A program made the translations under genes and the position numbers. Below, piece after piece: positions 28,285 to 37,185 of a stretch of DNA of 64,000 nt (position 1 is the stretch's first letter; each line of letters begins with the position of its first letter). Below the pieces are notes generated by a model that was not told the DNA's origin, did not search any database, and was given only the letters and a program-made list of their open reading frames with translations. Source of the DNA: Bacteroidaceae bacterium HV4-6-C5C (GTDB lineage: Bacteria; Bacteroidota; Bacteroidia; Bacteroidales; Bacteroidaceae); the NCBI GenBank assembly GCA_007896885.1, contig VOIU01000003.1, positions 186,001 through 250,000 on the forward strand. The letters run 5' to 3'.

Positions 28285-28457
28285 CTTATTTCATTCAATA
28301 AACTCAATATTATACAATTAATTTAGTTCCAGTAGCCTTAGCTTCTAGTTGTCGGGAAGGTCTTATATCTTCGATATTTTATTCGTATGAAGATATCTTA
28401 GGTGTACTTCTCTTTGAAATCCGATCTTGAGACGGATTCATAGCAAATCACAATTAT

Positions 28458-29534
28458 TTAAATCTTTGTGGTTTTGCTAATCAGATAATAGTCTAAAATG
28501 GTGATTGCCGCCATTGACTCCACAATAGGAACTGCACGCGGTAATACACAAGGGTCATGTCTTCCACGAGCTTTTAATGTGGTATCTTCTCCTTCCGAAT
28601 TCACTGTATGTTGCTCCAACAGGACAGTAGCCACCGGTTTGAATGCAACGCGGAAGTAGATATCCTGACCGTTACTTATTCCTCCCTGTATACCACCCGA
28701 ATGATTGGTATGCATCTCAATATTGCCATTATTGTTATAAAAGACATCATTCTGCTGGGAACCTTTTGCTTCCACCCCTTTGAAGCCTTCACCGTATTCA
28801 AAACCTTTCACTGCGTTAATGCTGAGCATGGCATTGCCCAAAGCTGCATGGAGCTTGCCGAATACCGGTTGACCGAGTCCTACCGGACATCCTTTGATTA
28901 CACAGGATATTACTCCGCCCACCGTGTCTCCTTCTGCTTTTATTTTCGAAATGAAGTCTTCCATCTCTTCCGCCTTTTGGCGATCGGGACATCTCACTGC
29001 ATTTGTTTCAATCATATTCAAATCATAAGCTGTATAACTCTCTTCCAATCGGATGGAACCTACCTGTGATGTAAAAGCTGTAACTGTAATGCCTAATTGT
29101 TGAAGTGCCAGTTTGGCTAAAGCGCCTACCACTACACGGGCAATTGTCTCACGTGCTGAAGATCGTCCGCCACCACGATGGTCACGGATACCATATTTCA
29201 TCTTGTAAGTATAATCGGCGTGTGAAGGGCGGTATAGCTCTTTCATATTATCGTAATCATTGGAATGCTGGTCTTTGTTCCAAACAATGAAACCGATAGG
29301 AACTCCCGTCGATTTGCCTTCGAAAATACCAGAAAGAAATTCCACCTGATCAGCTTCTTTACGTTGGGTTGTGATGGCGGATTGTCCGGGGCGCCGCCGG
29401 TTTAATTCATTTTGAATAAAATCCAGGTCAATCTCAATACCTGCAGGAAATCCGTCTATAACTCCACCTATACCTTTACCGTGTGATTCTCCAAAACTGG
29501 TAAAACGAAGAATGTTACCAAATGAATTGAACAT
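28458..29534 (-). CDS. aroC: Chorismate synthase
   Basis: This 358-residue FMN-dependent enzyme completes the shikimate pathway (EPSP to chorismate). Signatures are [18 protein letters not shown] near the N-terminus, [16 protein letters not shown] and [14 protein letters not shown]. The frame is open for 40 further codons, but the ATG at 29534 ([15 protein letters not shown]) is the family start and a near-consensus minus box (TATCTTTA, plus 29573-29580) lies within the extension. Confidence 0.96.
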   Translation of the reverse strand: MFNSFGNILRFTSFGESHGKGIGGVIDGFPAGIEIDLDFIQNELNRRRPGQSAITTQRKEADQVEFLSGIFEGKSTGVPIGFIVWNKDQHSNDYDNMKELYRPSHADYTYKMKYGIRDHRGGGRSSARETIARVVVGALAKLALQQLGITVTAFTSQVGSIRLEESYTAYDLNMIETNAVRCPDRQKAEEMEDFISKIKAEGDTVGGVISCVIKGCPVGLGQPVFGKLHAALGNAMLSINAVKGFEYGEGFKGVEAKGSQQNDVFYNNNGNIEMHTNHSGGIQGGISNGQDIYFRVAFKPVATVLLEQHTVNSEGEDTTLKARGRHDPCVLPRAVPIVESMAAITILDYYLISKTTKI

Positions 29535-29603
29535 ATTTGTATCTGTTTTAGGATTTATGTACTTTGAGTGCTTAAAGATAGCAAAAAGATTAAAACTATT
29601 GCT

Positions 29604-29611
29604 TACTTTTG
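29604..29611 (+). promoter_or_regulatory. -7 promoter box TACTTTTG of the desulfidase gene
   Basis: This exact TAnnTTTG match is 23 bases before the ATG at 29634. Confidence 0.6.
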
Positions 29612-29633
29612 CGCGCAAAGAATGTAATGTGAT

Positions 29634-30917
29634 ATGACAGGTGTTGAAAGACAACGTATTATCGATCTTGTAAAACGAGAAGTGATTCCGGCTATCGGAT
29701 GTACTGAGCCGGTTGCTGTGGCTCTATGTGTGGCTAAGGCTACAGAAACTTTAGGAAAACGCCCTCAGCATATTAATATATATTTGAGTGCAAATATCTT
29801 AAAGAATGCAATGGGGGTCGGAATTCCTGGTACGGGAATGATTGGCCTTCCTATCGCTGTCGCTTTGGGAGCATTGGTTGGAAAGTCTGACTATCAGTTG
29901 GAAGTCTTGCGGGATATCACGCCTGAGGCTGTTGAAGAGGGCAAATTATTTATTGAGGAGAAGCGTATAAATATTGCGTTGAAAGAAAATATAGATGAAA
30001 AACTTTATATAGAAGTATGCTGCAAGAGTGGTGATGATAATGCCGTTGCTGTGATTGCAGGAGGTCATACCTCATTAGTTTATTTGAAACGTAACACTGA
30101 AATACTTTTAGATAAAAAGTGTGAACGTATTGGTAGCTGCAGCTCAACCCAACTCGATCTAAACCTACGCAAGGTTTATGATTTTGCCGTGACTGCTCCG
30201 CTTAATGAAATCCGTTTTATTTTGGATGCTGCCCGTTTGAATAAAGCTGCTGCAGAAAGTTCCTTTAAGGGAGATTACGGGCATGGTTTGGGGAAAATGC
30301 TTAAAGGTACTTACGAACAAAAAATCCTTGGTGACAGTATTTTCTCCCATATCTTATCTTATACTTCCGGAGCTTGCGATGCCCGTATGGCAGGAGCTAT
30401 GATACCGGTAATGAGTAATTCCGGTAGTGGTAATCAGGGCATATCGGCTACTTTACCGGTTTTAGTCTACGCAGAGGAAAGTGGCAAATCGGAAGAAGCC
30501 TTGATTAGAGCCTTGATGATGAGTCATCTCACCGTCATCTATATTAAGCAAAGCTTGGGTCGGTTGTCGGCATTGTGTGGATGTGTCGTAGCTGCTACAG
30601 GTTCGAGTTGCGGAATCACCTATCTAATGGGTGGAACATATCAGCAAATTGCTTATGCCGTGAAAAATATGATTGCAAATCTTACGGGGATGATTTGTGA
30701 CGGTGCAAAACCAAGTTGTGCACTGAAAGTCACAACGGGCGTTTCTACAGCAGTTCTGTCTGCAATCATGGCAATGGAAAATCGTTGCGTCACTTCAGTG
30801 GAAGGTATCATTGATGAGGATGTTGATCAGAGTATCCGGAACTTAACCCGTATAGGCTCCGAAGGTATGAATGAGACAGATAAGTTGGTACTTGATATTA
30901 TGACGGGTAAAAAATGA
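29634..30917 (+). CDS. L-cysteine desulfidase / serine dehydratase alpha-family protein (UPF0597)
   Basis: This 427-residue protein of the UPF0597 (YhaM/CyuA) family shows [20 protein letters not shown] at the N-terminus and [24 protein letters not shown]. Cysteines likely to hold an iron-sulfur cluster are in [26 protein letters not shown] and [14 protein letters not shown]. Members break down L-cysteine to pyruvate, ammonia and sulfide, or dehydrate L-serine; which applies here cannot be decided from sequence. It is monocistronic and divergent from aroC. Confidence 0.9.
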   Translation: MTGVERQRIIDLVKREVIPAIGCTEPVAVALCVAKATETLGKRPQHINIYLSANILKNAMGVGIPGTGMIGLPIAVALGALVGKSDYQLEVLRDITPEAVEEGKLFIEEKRINIALKENIDEKLYIEVCCKSGDDNAVAVIAGGHTSLVYLKRNTEILLDKKCERIGSCSSTQLDLNLRKVYDFAVTAPLNEIRFILDAARLNKAAAESSFKGDYGHGLGKMLKGTYEQKILGDSIFSHILSYTSGACDARMAGAMIPVMSNSGSGNQGISATLPVLVYAEESGKSEEALIRALMMSHLTVIYIKQSLGRLSALCGCVVAATGSSCGITYLMGGTYQQIAYAVKNMIANLTGMICDGAKPSCALKVTTGVSTAVLSAIMAMENRCVTSVEGIIDEDVDQSIRNLTRIGSEGMNETDKLVLDIMTGKK

Positions 30918-30940
30918 TCTGTCGGTAAGCATAAAAAGAA

Positions 30941-31037
30941 AAGACTGTATCAGAACCTTTCCTAAGCAGACTCCTTATTATGAAATAAAATTATCAGTTA
31001 TAAGGATATTGCAAGAAATCTTTTCTGATACAGCCTT
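30941..31037. terminator. Long inverted repeat between convergent genes, probable terminator
   Basis: AAGACTGTATCAGAA (30941-30955) faces TTCTGATACAGCCTT (31023-31037), one mismatch in 15. An inner TCCTTATTA/TTATAAGGA pairing lies in the loop. On the minus strand the hairpin is followed by a T-rich tract (from the AAAAAGAAAAG at 30933-30943), fitting termination of the SlyD-like gene. Confidence 0.55.
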
Positions 31038-31054
31038 TGTTCTATTCTTTTAGA

Positions 31055-31660
31055 TTAGTGACAACCACATCCGCCGCTGTTACCACATCCGCATTCGTCT
31101 TCACCATCTTGGCTTCCGCATCCGCCGCCACAACCGCAACCATCCGAACCACAGCTACATCCGCCGCCGCTCATGGACTTAACGATTTCTTCCAATTCTT
31201 CATTTGTAGCAGCACGACTTTCTACAATCTCGCCTACGAAATTAAGATCACATCCGGCAAGAGGATGATTCATATCCATAACCACAACATCTGTTTTTAC
31301 TTCAGAAACAGTACCATTGATTCGTTGACCTTCGGCTGTCATCAAGGGGATAACATTACCCTCAACAATACGTTCACTGTCAAACTTTCCGTCTATTTCG
31401 AAAATTTGCTTTGGCAGTTCGATTACATGATCGTCATCATATTCACCGTATGCGTCGGCACAAGCAATTGTGAAATCAAACTTATCACCTTTTTGTAAAT
31501 GCTTCACTTCTTTTTCGAATAACTCTAATGTGAGTCCTAAACCGGAAATGAATTGAAAGGGATGCTCAGGGGTGGCTTCTTCCTCAAAATCTCTTTCCCC
31601 GTTTTCTATAGAGTACAGCTTGTAAGCTACGGTAATGTACTTGTTTTCTAATGTTCCCAT
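31055..31660 (-). CDS. SlyD-like FKBP peptidyl-prolyl isomerase with metal-binding tail
   Basis: This 201-residue protein has an FKBP domain with an insert-in-flap arrangement (VAYKLYSIENGERDF, QFISGLGLTLELFEKEV, DFTIACADAYGEYDDDHV, MDMNHPLAGCDLNFVGEIV). A tail from about residue 165 is almost entirely Gly, Cys, Asp and His, with over a dozen Cys. In E. coli SlyD a Cys/His-rich tail binds nickel and other metals; the same is likely here. A minus-strand -7 box (31709-31716) lies about 50 bases upstream. Confidence 0.92.
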   Translation of the reverse strand: MGTLENKYITVAYKLYSIENGERDFEEEATPEHPFQFISGLGLTLELFEKEVKHLQKGDKFDFTIACADAYGEYDDDHVIELPKQIFEIDGKFDSERIVEGNVIPLMTAEGQRINGTVSEVKTDVVVMDMNHPLAGCDLNFVGEIVESRAATNEELEEIVKSMSGGGCSCGSDGCGCGGGCGSQDGEDECGCGNSGGCGCH

Positions 31661-31708
31661 TTTTGTCTTTCTTGTTAATAATCAATATTGTTTCTCTTTG
31701 GAGAGCCG

Positions 31709-31716
31709 CAAAGATA
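31709..31716 (-). promoter_or_regulatory. -7 promoter box TATCTTTG of the SlyD-like gene
   Basis: CAAAGATA on the plus strand, 49 bases before the ATG at 31660. Confidence 0.6.
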
Positions 31717-31930
31717 GATAATTCATCCTGTATTAGTCGAATTATCGATTTTAAAACAACAATTAAAAACTTAAAAATGTTCTTCCTCTTCAAGAAGTTG
31801 TATTGCAGTCGAGTGAAGCTATATTAAATAATGATTAGAATATAAGAGGCTGTTTTAGTGATAAAAACTGATTTTAAGCACTTGTTTTCTTACGATTATT
31901 TATTTTTCTGTCTTTTTTTTATTCGATTTG

Positions 31931-31961
31931 TTTGGTGTTTATAAAAAAGCCCTTACCTTTG
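31931..31961 (+). promoter_or_regulatory. Promoter of the ilv leader and operon
   Basis: TTTG at 31931-31934 and TACCTTTG at 31954-31961 are spaced by 19 bases, a near-ideal Bacteroides -33/-7 pair. Transcription should begin near 31968, about 42 bases before the leader-peptide ATG. Confidence 0.78.
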
Positions 31962-32009
31962 CGGCACGATTCAATGAAACAAAAAGATATTGATTAAGAG
32001 ATTTTAGTT

Positions 32010-32084
32010 ATGAATTTACATACATCTATTAACCTAGCAGTCCTGCATATTATTCGCGTCGTGGTGGTGTCATCAAGAGTGTGA
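32010..32084 (+). CDS. Branched-chain amino acid leader peptide (attenuation)
   Basis: This 24-codon frame starts at the ATG at 32010 and ends at the TGA at 32082-32084. Twelve residues are branched-chain: Leu3, Ile7, Leu9, Val11, Leu12, Ile14, Ile15, Val17 to Val20 and Val24, including an Ile-Ile pair and four Val in a row at 32058-32069. The stop codon lies inside one arm of an antiterminator, and an intrinsic terminator follows 46 bases later, just before ilvD. That is the classic leader-peptide attenuator layout: scarce charged Ile/Leu/Val tRNA stalls the ribosome upstream of the arm. It is too short for most gene callers. Confidence 0.88.
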   Translation: MNLHTSINLAVLHIIRVVVVSSRV

Positions 32085-32140
32085 GAAAGGTTGTGTATGT
32101 ATTCGTACGTTATGAAATAAATTTATGAGCCTTTCTCACA
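32080..32140 (+). promoter_or_regulatory. Antiterminator of the ilv attenuator
   Basis: TGTGAGAAAGG (32080-32090) is an exact 11-base complement of CCTTTCTCACA (32130-32140). The latter is also the left arm and first loop base of the terminator, so the two structures are mutually exclusive. A ribosome that reaches the leader stop codon (32082) covers the first arm and leaves the terminator free to form. A ribosome stalled on the Ile-Ile or Val4 codons leaves the arm exposed. Confidence 0.85.
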
Positions 32141-32159
32141 TAGTGGGAAAGGTTTTTTT
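32130..32159 (+). terminator. Attenuator terminator upstream of ilvD
   Basis: CCTTTCTCAC (32130-32139) and GTGGGAAAGG (32143-32152) form a 10-bp stem (one G-U) with the loop ATA, followed by seven T. It lies between the leader peptide and ilvD, in the position to stop transcription when branched-chain amino acids are plentiful. Confidence 0.92.
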
Positions 32160-32177
32160 ATTAAAAGACACTTTGAT

Positions 32178-33980
32178 ATGAAACATCAGTTACGTAGTTC
32201 TTCCAGTACACAGGGGCGCCGTATGGCGGGAGCTCGTGCGTTATGGGTAGCAAACGGTATGAAAAAAGAACAGTTAGGAAAACCCATTATAGCCATAGTC
32301 AATTCATTCACTCAATTTGTTCCCGGACATGTGCATTTGCACGAGATCGGTCAACAGGTAAAGGCTGAAATTGAGAAAATGGGATGTTTTGCTGCTGAAT
32401 TTAATACGATAGCAATTGACGACGGAATAGCTATGGGGCATGATGGAATGCTTTACTCATTACCGTCTCGTGATATAATAGCTGACTGTGTGGAGTATAT
32501 GGTTAATGCTCATAAGGCTGATGCCATGGTTTGCATTAGCAACTGCGACAAGATTACTCCGGGTATGTTGATGGCGGCTATGAGGCTTAATATTCCCACC
32601 GTTTTTGTGTCGGGTGGTCCGATGGAAGCGGGTGAATGGAATGGTCAGCACCTCGATTTGATCGATGCCATGATAAAATCGGCGGATAGCAGCGTGAGCG
32701 ATGAGGATGTAGCTAATATAGAACAACATGCATGTCCCACTTGCGGAAGCTGCTCCGGTATGTTTACCGCAAATTCCATGAACTGTCTCAATGAGGCTAT
32801 CGGATTAGCTCTTCCCGGCAATGGAACAATCGTAGCAACTCATGCCAATCGGGCTCAATTGTTTAAAGACGCTGCACGATTGATCGTTGAAAATGCTTAT
32901 AAATATTACCGCGATGGAGATGATCGGGTATTACCCCGTAACATAGCAACCCGCCAGGCTTTTCTTAATGCCATGACATTGGATATTGCAATGGGCGGAT
33001 CAACCAATACCGTGCTTCATCTTTTAGCAGTGGCTCATGAAGCTGAGGCTGATTTTACCATGGATGATATAGACTTGTTATCCCGTAAAGCACCTTGCCT
33101 TTGTAAAGTAGCTCCTAATACACAGAAATACCATATCCAGGATGTAAACCGCGCAGGTGGTATCATTTCTATCATGAATGAACTGGCAAAAGGTGGCTTG
33201 GTCGATACTTCCGTCTATCGTGTGGATGGAATGACTTTAGCTGAAGCCATCGGCAAATACGCCGTTACTGAAACCGGCGTGTGTGATGAGGCTATTCAGA
33301 AATATAAAAGTGCTCCGGGCGGACGCTTCAACCTGGTACTCGGATCGCAGGACACATATTACAAAGAGCTGGATACCGACCGTGCTGAAGGATGTATACG
33401 TGATCTGCAACATGCTTATAGTAAAGATGGCGGATTGGCTGTCTTAAAAGGCAACATTGCTCAGGACGGTTGCGTGGTGAAAACAGCCGGCGTGGATGAA
33501 AGTATTTGGAAATTTGTTGGTCCTGCTAAGGTCTTCGATTCCCAGGAAGCCGCTTGTGATGGAATACTTCGCGGAAAAGTGGTTAGCGGTGATGTGGTGG
33601 TTATTACCCATGAAGGACCTAAAGGTGGACCCGGTATGCAGGAAATGCTTTATCCTACCTCATATATTAAATCACGTCATTTGGGCAAAGAATGTGCGTT
33701 GATCACCGATGGGCGCTTTAGTGGCGGTACATCCGGACTGAGTATCGGTCATATATCGCCTGAGGCTGCAGCCGGAGGTAATATTGGTAAGATAGTAGAT
33801 GGTGATATTATTGAAATTGATATACCGAACCGGTCGATAAATGTACGTCTGACCGATGAAGAACTCTCCAGCCGTCCTTTCACCCCGAAAACTCGCGTAC
33901 GTGAGGTTTCAAAGAGTCTGAAAGCATACGCCAGCATGGTTAGTTCGGCTGATAAAGGAGCTGTCAGACTGATTGATTAG
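32178..33980 (+). CDS. ilvD: Dihydroxy-acid dehydratase
   Basis: This 600-residue iron-sulfur enzyme makes the 2-oxo acids that precede isoleucine and valine. Cluster cysteines appear in [13 protein letters not shown] and [18 protein letters not shown]. Other marks are [45 protein letters not shown] and [21 protein letters not shown]. It is first of the five-gene operon and lies 18 bases after the attenuator T-run, so its expression depends on read-through of that site. Confidence 0.97.
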   Translation: MKHQLRSSSSTQGRRMAGARALWVANGMKKEQLGKPIIAIVNSFTQFVPGHVHLHEIGQQVKAEIEKMGCFAAEFNTIAIDDGIAMGHDGMLYSLPSRDIIADCVEYMVNAHKADAMVCISNCDKITPGMLMAAMRLNIPTVFVSGGPMEAGEWNGQHLDLIDAMIKSADSSVSDEDVANIEQHACPTCGSCSGMFTANSMNCLNEAIGLALPGNGTIVATHANRAQLFKDAARLIVENAYKYYRDGDDRVLPRNIATRQAFLNAMTLDIAMGGSTNTVLHLLAVAHEAEADFTMDDIDLLSRKAPCLCKVAPNTQKYHIQDVNRAGGIISIMNELAKGGLVDTSVYRVDGMTLAEAIGKYAVTETGVCDEAIQKYKSAPGGRFNLVLGSQDTYYKELDTDRAEGCIRDLQHAYSKDGGLAVLKGNIAQDGCVVKTAGVDESIWKFVGPAKVFDSQEAACDGILRGKVVSGDVVVITHEGPKGGPGMQEMLYPTSYIKSRHLGKECALITDGRFSGGTSGLSIGHISPEAAAGGNIGKIVDGDIIEIDIPNRSINVRLTDEELSSRPFTPKTRVREVSKSLKAYASMVSSADKGAVRLID

Positions 33981-34017
33981 AAGTTTGTAAAGATCTCACT
34001 AATAAAGAGAAAAGAAT

Positions 34018-35784
34018 ATGACACATAATATAAAGAAAAATATAGCCCCTTCTTTTCAAGATAGACTGGGAGTAAGACCGGATGGAAAAGATACCGCTTT
34101 GATAACCGGTGCCGAAGCCTTGATGCGCTCACTTGAACATGAAGGAGTAGAAACAATATTCGGTTATCCCGGAGGCGCTATTATGCCATCATACGATGCT
34201 TTATTTGATCATACTGGAACATTGAACCATATTTTGGTGCGCCATGAACAGGGTGCAGCTCATGCAGCTCAAGGTTATGCACGGGCTTCGGGCAGAGTAG
34301 GTGTCTGCTTGGTAACGAGTGGACCAGGTGCTACAAATACGGTGACCGGTATTGCCGATGCTATGATTGACAGTACTCCTATTGTCGTTATTGCAGGGCA
34401 GGTAGGCAAAGCTTTCTTAGGTACAGATGCTTTTCAGGAAGTCGATTTACTCGGTATAACCCAACCTATTACGAAATGGAGTTATCAGATTAGAAGAGCG
34501 GAAGATGTGGCATGGGCTGTGGCTCGTGCTTTCTATATCGCCAAGAGTGGACGTCCCGGACCTGTTGTTCTCGACTTTGCTAAGAATGCACAAGTCGAAA
34601 AGACAGACTACGTTCCGGTTGTCGTTGATTATATCCGCAGTTATATGCCGGTTCCCGAAGTGGATCAAGAAGTTGTGGCTCAAGCGGCAGATCTTATCAA
34701 TAAAGCCGAACGTCCGTTGGTACTGGTTGGACAGGGCGTGGAATTGGGCAATGCTCAAGAGGAACTTAAGACATTTCTCGAGAAAGCCGATATGCCTGCA
34801 GGCTGTACTCTATTAGGACTCTCTGCGCTTCCCACCGAGCATCCCCTGAATAAGGGAATGTTGGGTATGCATGGTAATTTGGGACCGAATGTCAATACCA
34901 ACAAATGCGATCTTTTGATCTCTGTCGGAATGCGCTTTGATGACCGTGTGACCGGGAAGCTTGATACTTACGCTAAACAAGCCAAGATTATTCATTTTGA
35001 TATTGATCCGGCTGAAGTTAATAAAAATGTGAAAGCGGATATCGCTGTGCTTGGTGATTGTAAAGATACTCTCAAGGCAGTGACTGAATTGCTGAAGCCT
35101 GCTAAGCATAAGGAATGGATTGACAGCTTCTTGACTTATGAGAAAGTTGAAGAAGAGAAAGTTATCCGTCCTGAATTGTATCCTTTGGGAAAAGAACTGA
35201 CTATGGGGGAAGTTGTACGTGCAGTGAGCAATGCAACGAACCATGAAGGTATACTGGTTACGGATGTGGGGCAGAATCAGATGATAGCTGCACGTTATTT
35301 TAAGTATAGCAAAGACCGCAGCATTATCACCTCCGGTGGTTTTGGTACAATGGGCTTTTGCCTTCCTGCAGCTATTGGAGCCGCTTTTGGTCGCCCTGAC
35401 CGTACAGTATGTGCATTTATGGGTGATGGTGGATTGCAAATGTGTATTCAGGAACTCGGAACGATAATGGAACAGCGTGCTCCGGTTAAGATCATCGTAT
35501 TAAATAATAACTATCTTGGTAATGTGCGTCAATGGCAGGCGATGTTTTTCAATGGTCGCTATTCGTTTACACCCATGGCTAATCCCGATTATCTGAAAGT
35601 TGCAGGTGCATACGATATCCCCTCATGTCGGGTAACCTCACGTGATCAGTTGCAGAGAGCGGTACAGGATATGATTGAAACGGACGGTCCATTCTTGCTC
35701 GAAGTTTGCGTGATGGAAGAAGGAAATGTATTGCCAATGACTCCTCCGGGAGGTTCTGTGAATCAGATGCTTTTGGAATGTTAG
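34018..35784 (+). CDS. ilvB: Acetolactate synthase large (catalytic) subunit
   Basis: This 588-residue thiamine-diphosphate enzyme joins two pyruvates, or pyruvate with 2-oxobutyrate. It has the N-terminal TPP domain GYPGGAIMPSYDALFD with a Glu in RHEQGAAHAAQGYARASG, the central domain around GMHGNLGPNVNTN, and the TPP/Mg motif GDGGLQMCIQEL...NNNYLGNVRQW. An N-terminal extension of about 30 residues precedes the domain. It follows ilvD by 37 bases and precedes its regulatory subunit by 40. Confidence 0.96.
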   Translation: MTHNIKKNIAPSFQDRLGVRPDGKDTALITGAEALMRSLEHEGVETIFGYPGGAIMPSYDALFDHTGTLNHILVRHEQGAAHAAQGYARASGRVGVCLVTSGPGATNTVTGIADAMIDSTPIVVIAGQVGKAFLGTDAFQEVDLLGITQPITKWSYQIRRAEDVAWAVARAFYIAKSGRPGPVVLDFAKNAQVEKTDYVPVVVDYIRSYMPVPEVDQEVVAQAADLINKAERPLVLVGQGVELGNAQEELKTFLEKADMPAGCTLLGLSALPTEHPLNKGMLGMHGNLGPNVNTNKCDLLISVGMRFDDRVTGKLDTYAKQAKIIHFDIDPAEVNKNVKADIAVLGDCKDTLKAVTELLKPAKHKEWIDSFLTYEKVEEEKVIRPELYPLGKELTMGEVVRAVSNATNHEGILVTDVGQNQMIAARYFKYSKDRSIITSGGFGTMGFCLPAAIGAAFGRPDRTVCAFMGDGGLQMCIQELGTIMEQRAPVKIIVLNNNYLGNVRQWQAMFFNGRYSFTPMANPDYLKVAGAYDIPSCRVTSRDQLQRAVQDMIETDGPFLLEVCVMEEGNVLPMTPPGGSVNQMLLEC

Positions 35785-35824
35785 TACTTTTGAATATTCA
35801 TTACTCTTAATTTTATACATAGAT

Positions 35825-36388
35825 ATGGATAAGACATTATATACAATCATTGTTCACTCGGAAAACTTTGCCGGATTACTCAATCAGGTGACAGCTGTCT
35901 TTACAAGGCGGCAAATCAATATTGAGAGCCTGAACGTTTCGGCTTCTTCCATCAAAGGGGTACATAAGTACACCATTACGACGTGGACGGATAAAGACAC
36001 CATAGAAAAAATAACCACACAAATTGCGAAGAAAATAGATGTGTTGCAAGCACACTATTTTACGGATGATGAAATCTATCAGCATGAAATAGCATTGTAT
36101 AAGTTGGCTACTCCGGCTTTGGAACAAGCTCCCGAAGCTTCAAAAGTGATCAGAAAATATAATGCTCGTATTGTCGAAGTAAATCCAGTTTTCGCTATAG
36201 TGGAAAAAAATGGAATTAGTGAAGATATTACCTCTTTATATGAAGAATTGCGTGAGATGGGTTGTGTGTTGCAGTTTGTCCGCTCCGGTCGGGTTGCAAT
36301 AACCACCAGCTGCTTTGAGCGCGTTAATGAATATCTCGCCGACCGTGAAGCCAAATATTTTCAAAGTAAGCAGCAGGAAGAAGCATGA
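35825..36388 (+). CDS. ilvN: Acetolactate synthase small (regulatory) subunit
   Basis: This 187-residue protein has an N-terminal ACT domain (YTIIVHSENFAGLLNQVTAVFTRRQINIESLNV), which in this family binds valine for feedback control of the catalytic subunit. A C-terminal domain (about 80-180, EVNPVFAIVEKNG) resembles IlvN/IlvH C-terminal regions. The stop codon overlaps the thioesterase start as ATGA, so translation of the two is coupled. Confidence 0.92.
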   Translation: MDKTLYTIIVHSENFAGLLNQVTAVFTRRQINIESLNVSASSIKGVHKYTITTWTDKDTIEKITTQIAKKIDVLQAHYFTDDEIYQHEIALYKLATPALEQAPEASKVIRKYNARIVEVNPVFAIVEKNGISEDITSLYEELREMGCVLQFVRSGRVAITTSCFERVNEYLADREAKYFQSKQQEEA

Positions 36389-37140
36389 GTGAAGAAAACA
36401 AGATAGGAGTCTATAATTTTGTCGCAGAACCGTTTCATGTTGATTTTACGGGTCGGCTGACTATGGGGGTTTTGGGCAATCACTTACTCAATTGTGCCGG
36501 GTTTCATGCCACCGAGCGTGGATTTGGTATCGCAACACTTAATGAGGATAATTATACCTGGGTACTTTCACGTCTGGCTATTGATTTGAATGAAATGCCT
36601 TATCAATATGAAGAATTCAACATTAGCACATGGGTGGAAAATGTCTATCGGTTGTTTACCGATCGTAATTTTGCCATTATGGGCAAAGACGGCAAAAAGA
36701 TAGGATACGCCCGTTCTGTTTGGGCAATGATCAATCTATCCACTCGTAAACCGGCTGATCTATTGGCTTTACATGGTGGAGGCATCACCGATTATATTTG
36801 CAAAGATGAGCCTTGTCCCATTGAAAAGCCATCGCGCATAAAAGTAAGCGCGACTGAGCCTGTAGGTAAAATTGAAGCCAAATATAGTGATATAGACATT
36901 AACGGACATTTCAACAGTGTGCGTTATATCGAACATATACTCGATCTCTTTCCACTTTCATTTTATAAAGAAAAACGCATAAGCCGTTTTGAGATGGCTT
37001 ATGTGGCTGAAAGCTATTATGGTGATGAGCTTTCATTTTACAGAGATGAAACGGACGAGGGGATTTACGAGGTAGAGGTTAGAAAGAATGGCAATGAAGT
37101 GGTTTGTCGTTCGAAAGTGATATTTGATAATAATATTTAG
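36385..37140 (+). CDS. Acyl-ACP thioesterase (FatA/FatB-like)
   Basis: This 251-residue double hotdog-fold protein releases fatty acids from acyl carrier protein. The first half (about 5-140) includes FHVDFTGRLTMGVLGNHLLNCAG and MGKDGKKIGYARSVWAMINLSTRKPA. The second half holds the catalytic-loop motif SDIDINGHFNSVRYIEH with the Asn/His pair of acyl-ACP thioesterases. It lies inside the branched-chain amino acid operon, coupled to ilvN by ATGA and 45 bases ahead of ilvC. A link to branched fatty-acid supply or to balance of acyl pools is suggested by context only. Confidence 0.9.
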   Translation: MSEENKIGVYNFVAEPFHVDFTGRLTMGVLGNHLLNCAGFHATERGFGIATLNEDNYTWVLSRLAIDLNEMPYQYEEFNISTWVENVYRLFTDRNFAIMGKDGKKIGYARSVWAMINLSTRKPADLLALHGGGITDYICKDEPCPIEKPSRIKVSATEPVGKIEAKYSDIDINGHFNSVRYIEHILDLFPLSFYKEKRISRFEMAYVAESYYGDELSFYRDETDEGIYEVEVRKNGNEVVCRSKVIFDNNI

Positions 37141-37185
37141 TAATAACAGGCTGTATAAGGCAGCCAATTAAAAACAAAGTAAAAA

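Noticed and set aside
31037..31498. 153-codon plus-strand frame rich in Ala, Thr and Ser
   Set aside because: It is the antisense shadow of the SlyD-like gene's Gly/Cys tail and body, with low-complexity composition and no own promoter.
31962..32160. T-box or amino-acid riboswitch ahead of ilvD
   Set aside because: No T-box sequence or specifier loop is apparent; the leader peptide with paired terminator and antiterminator explains the region better.
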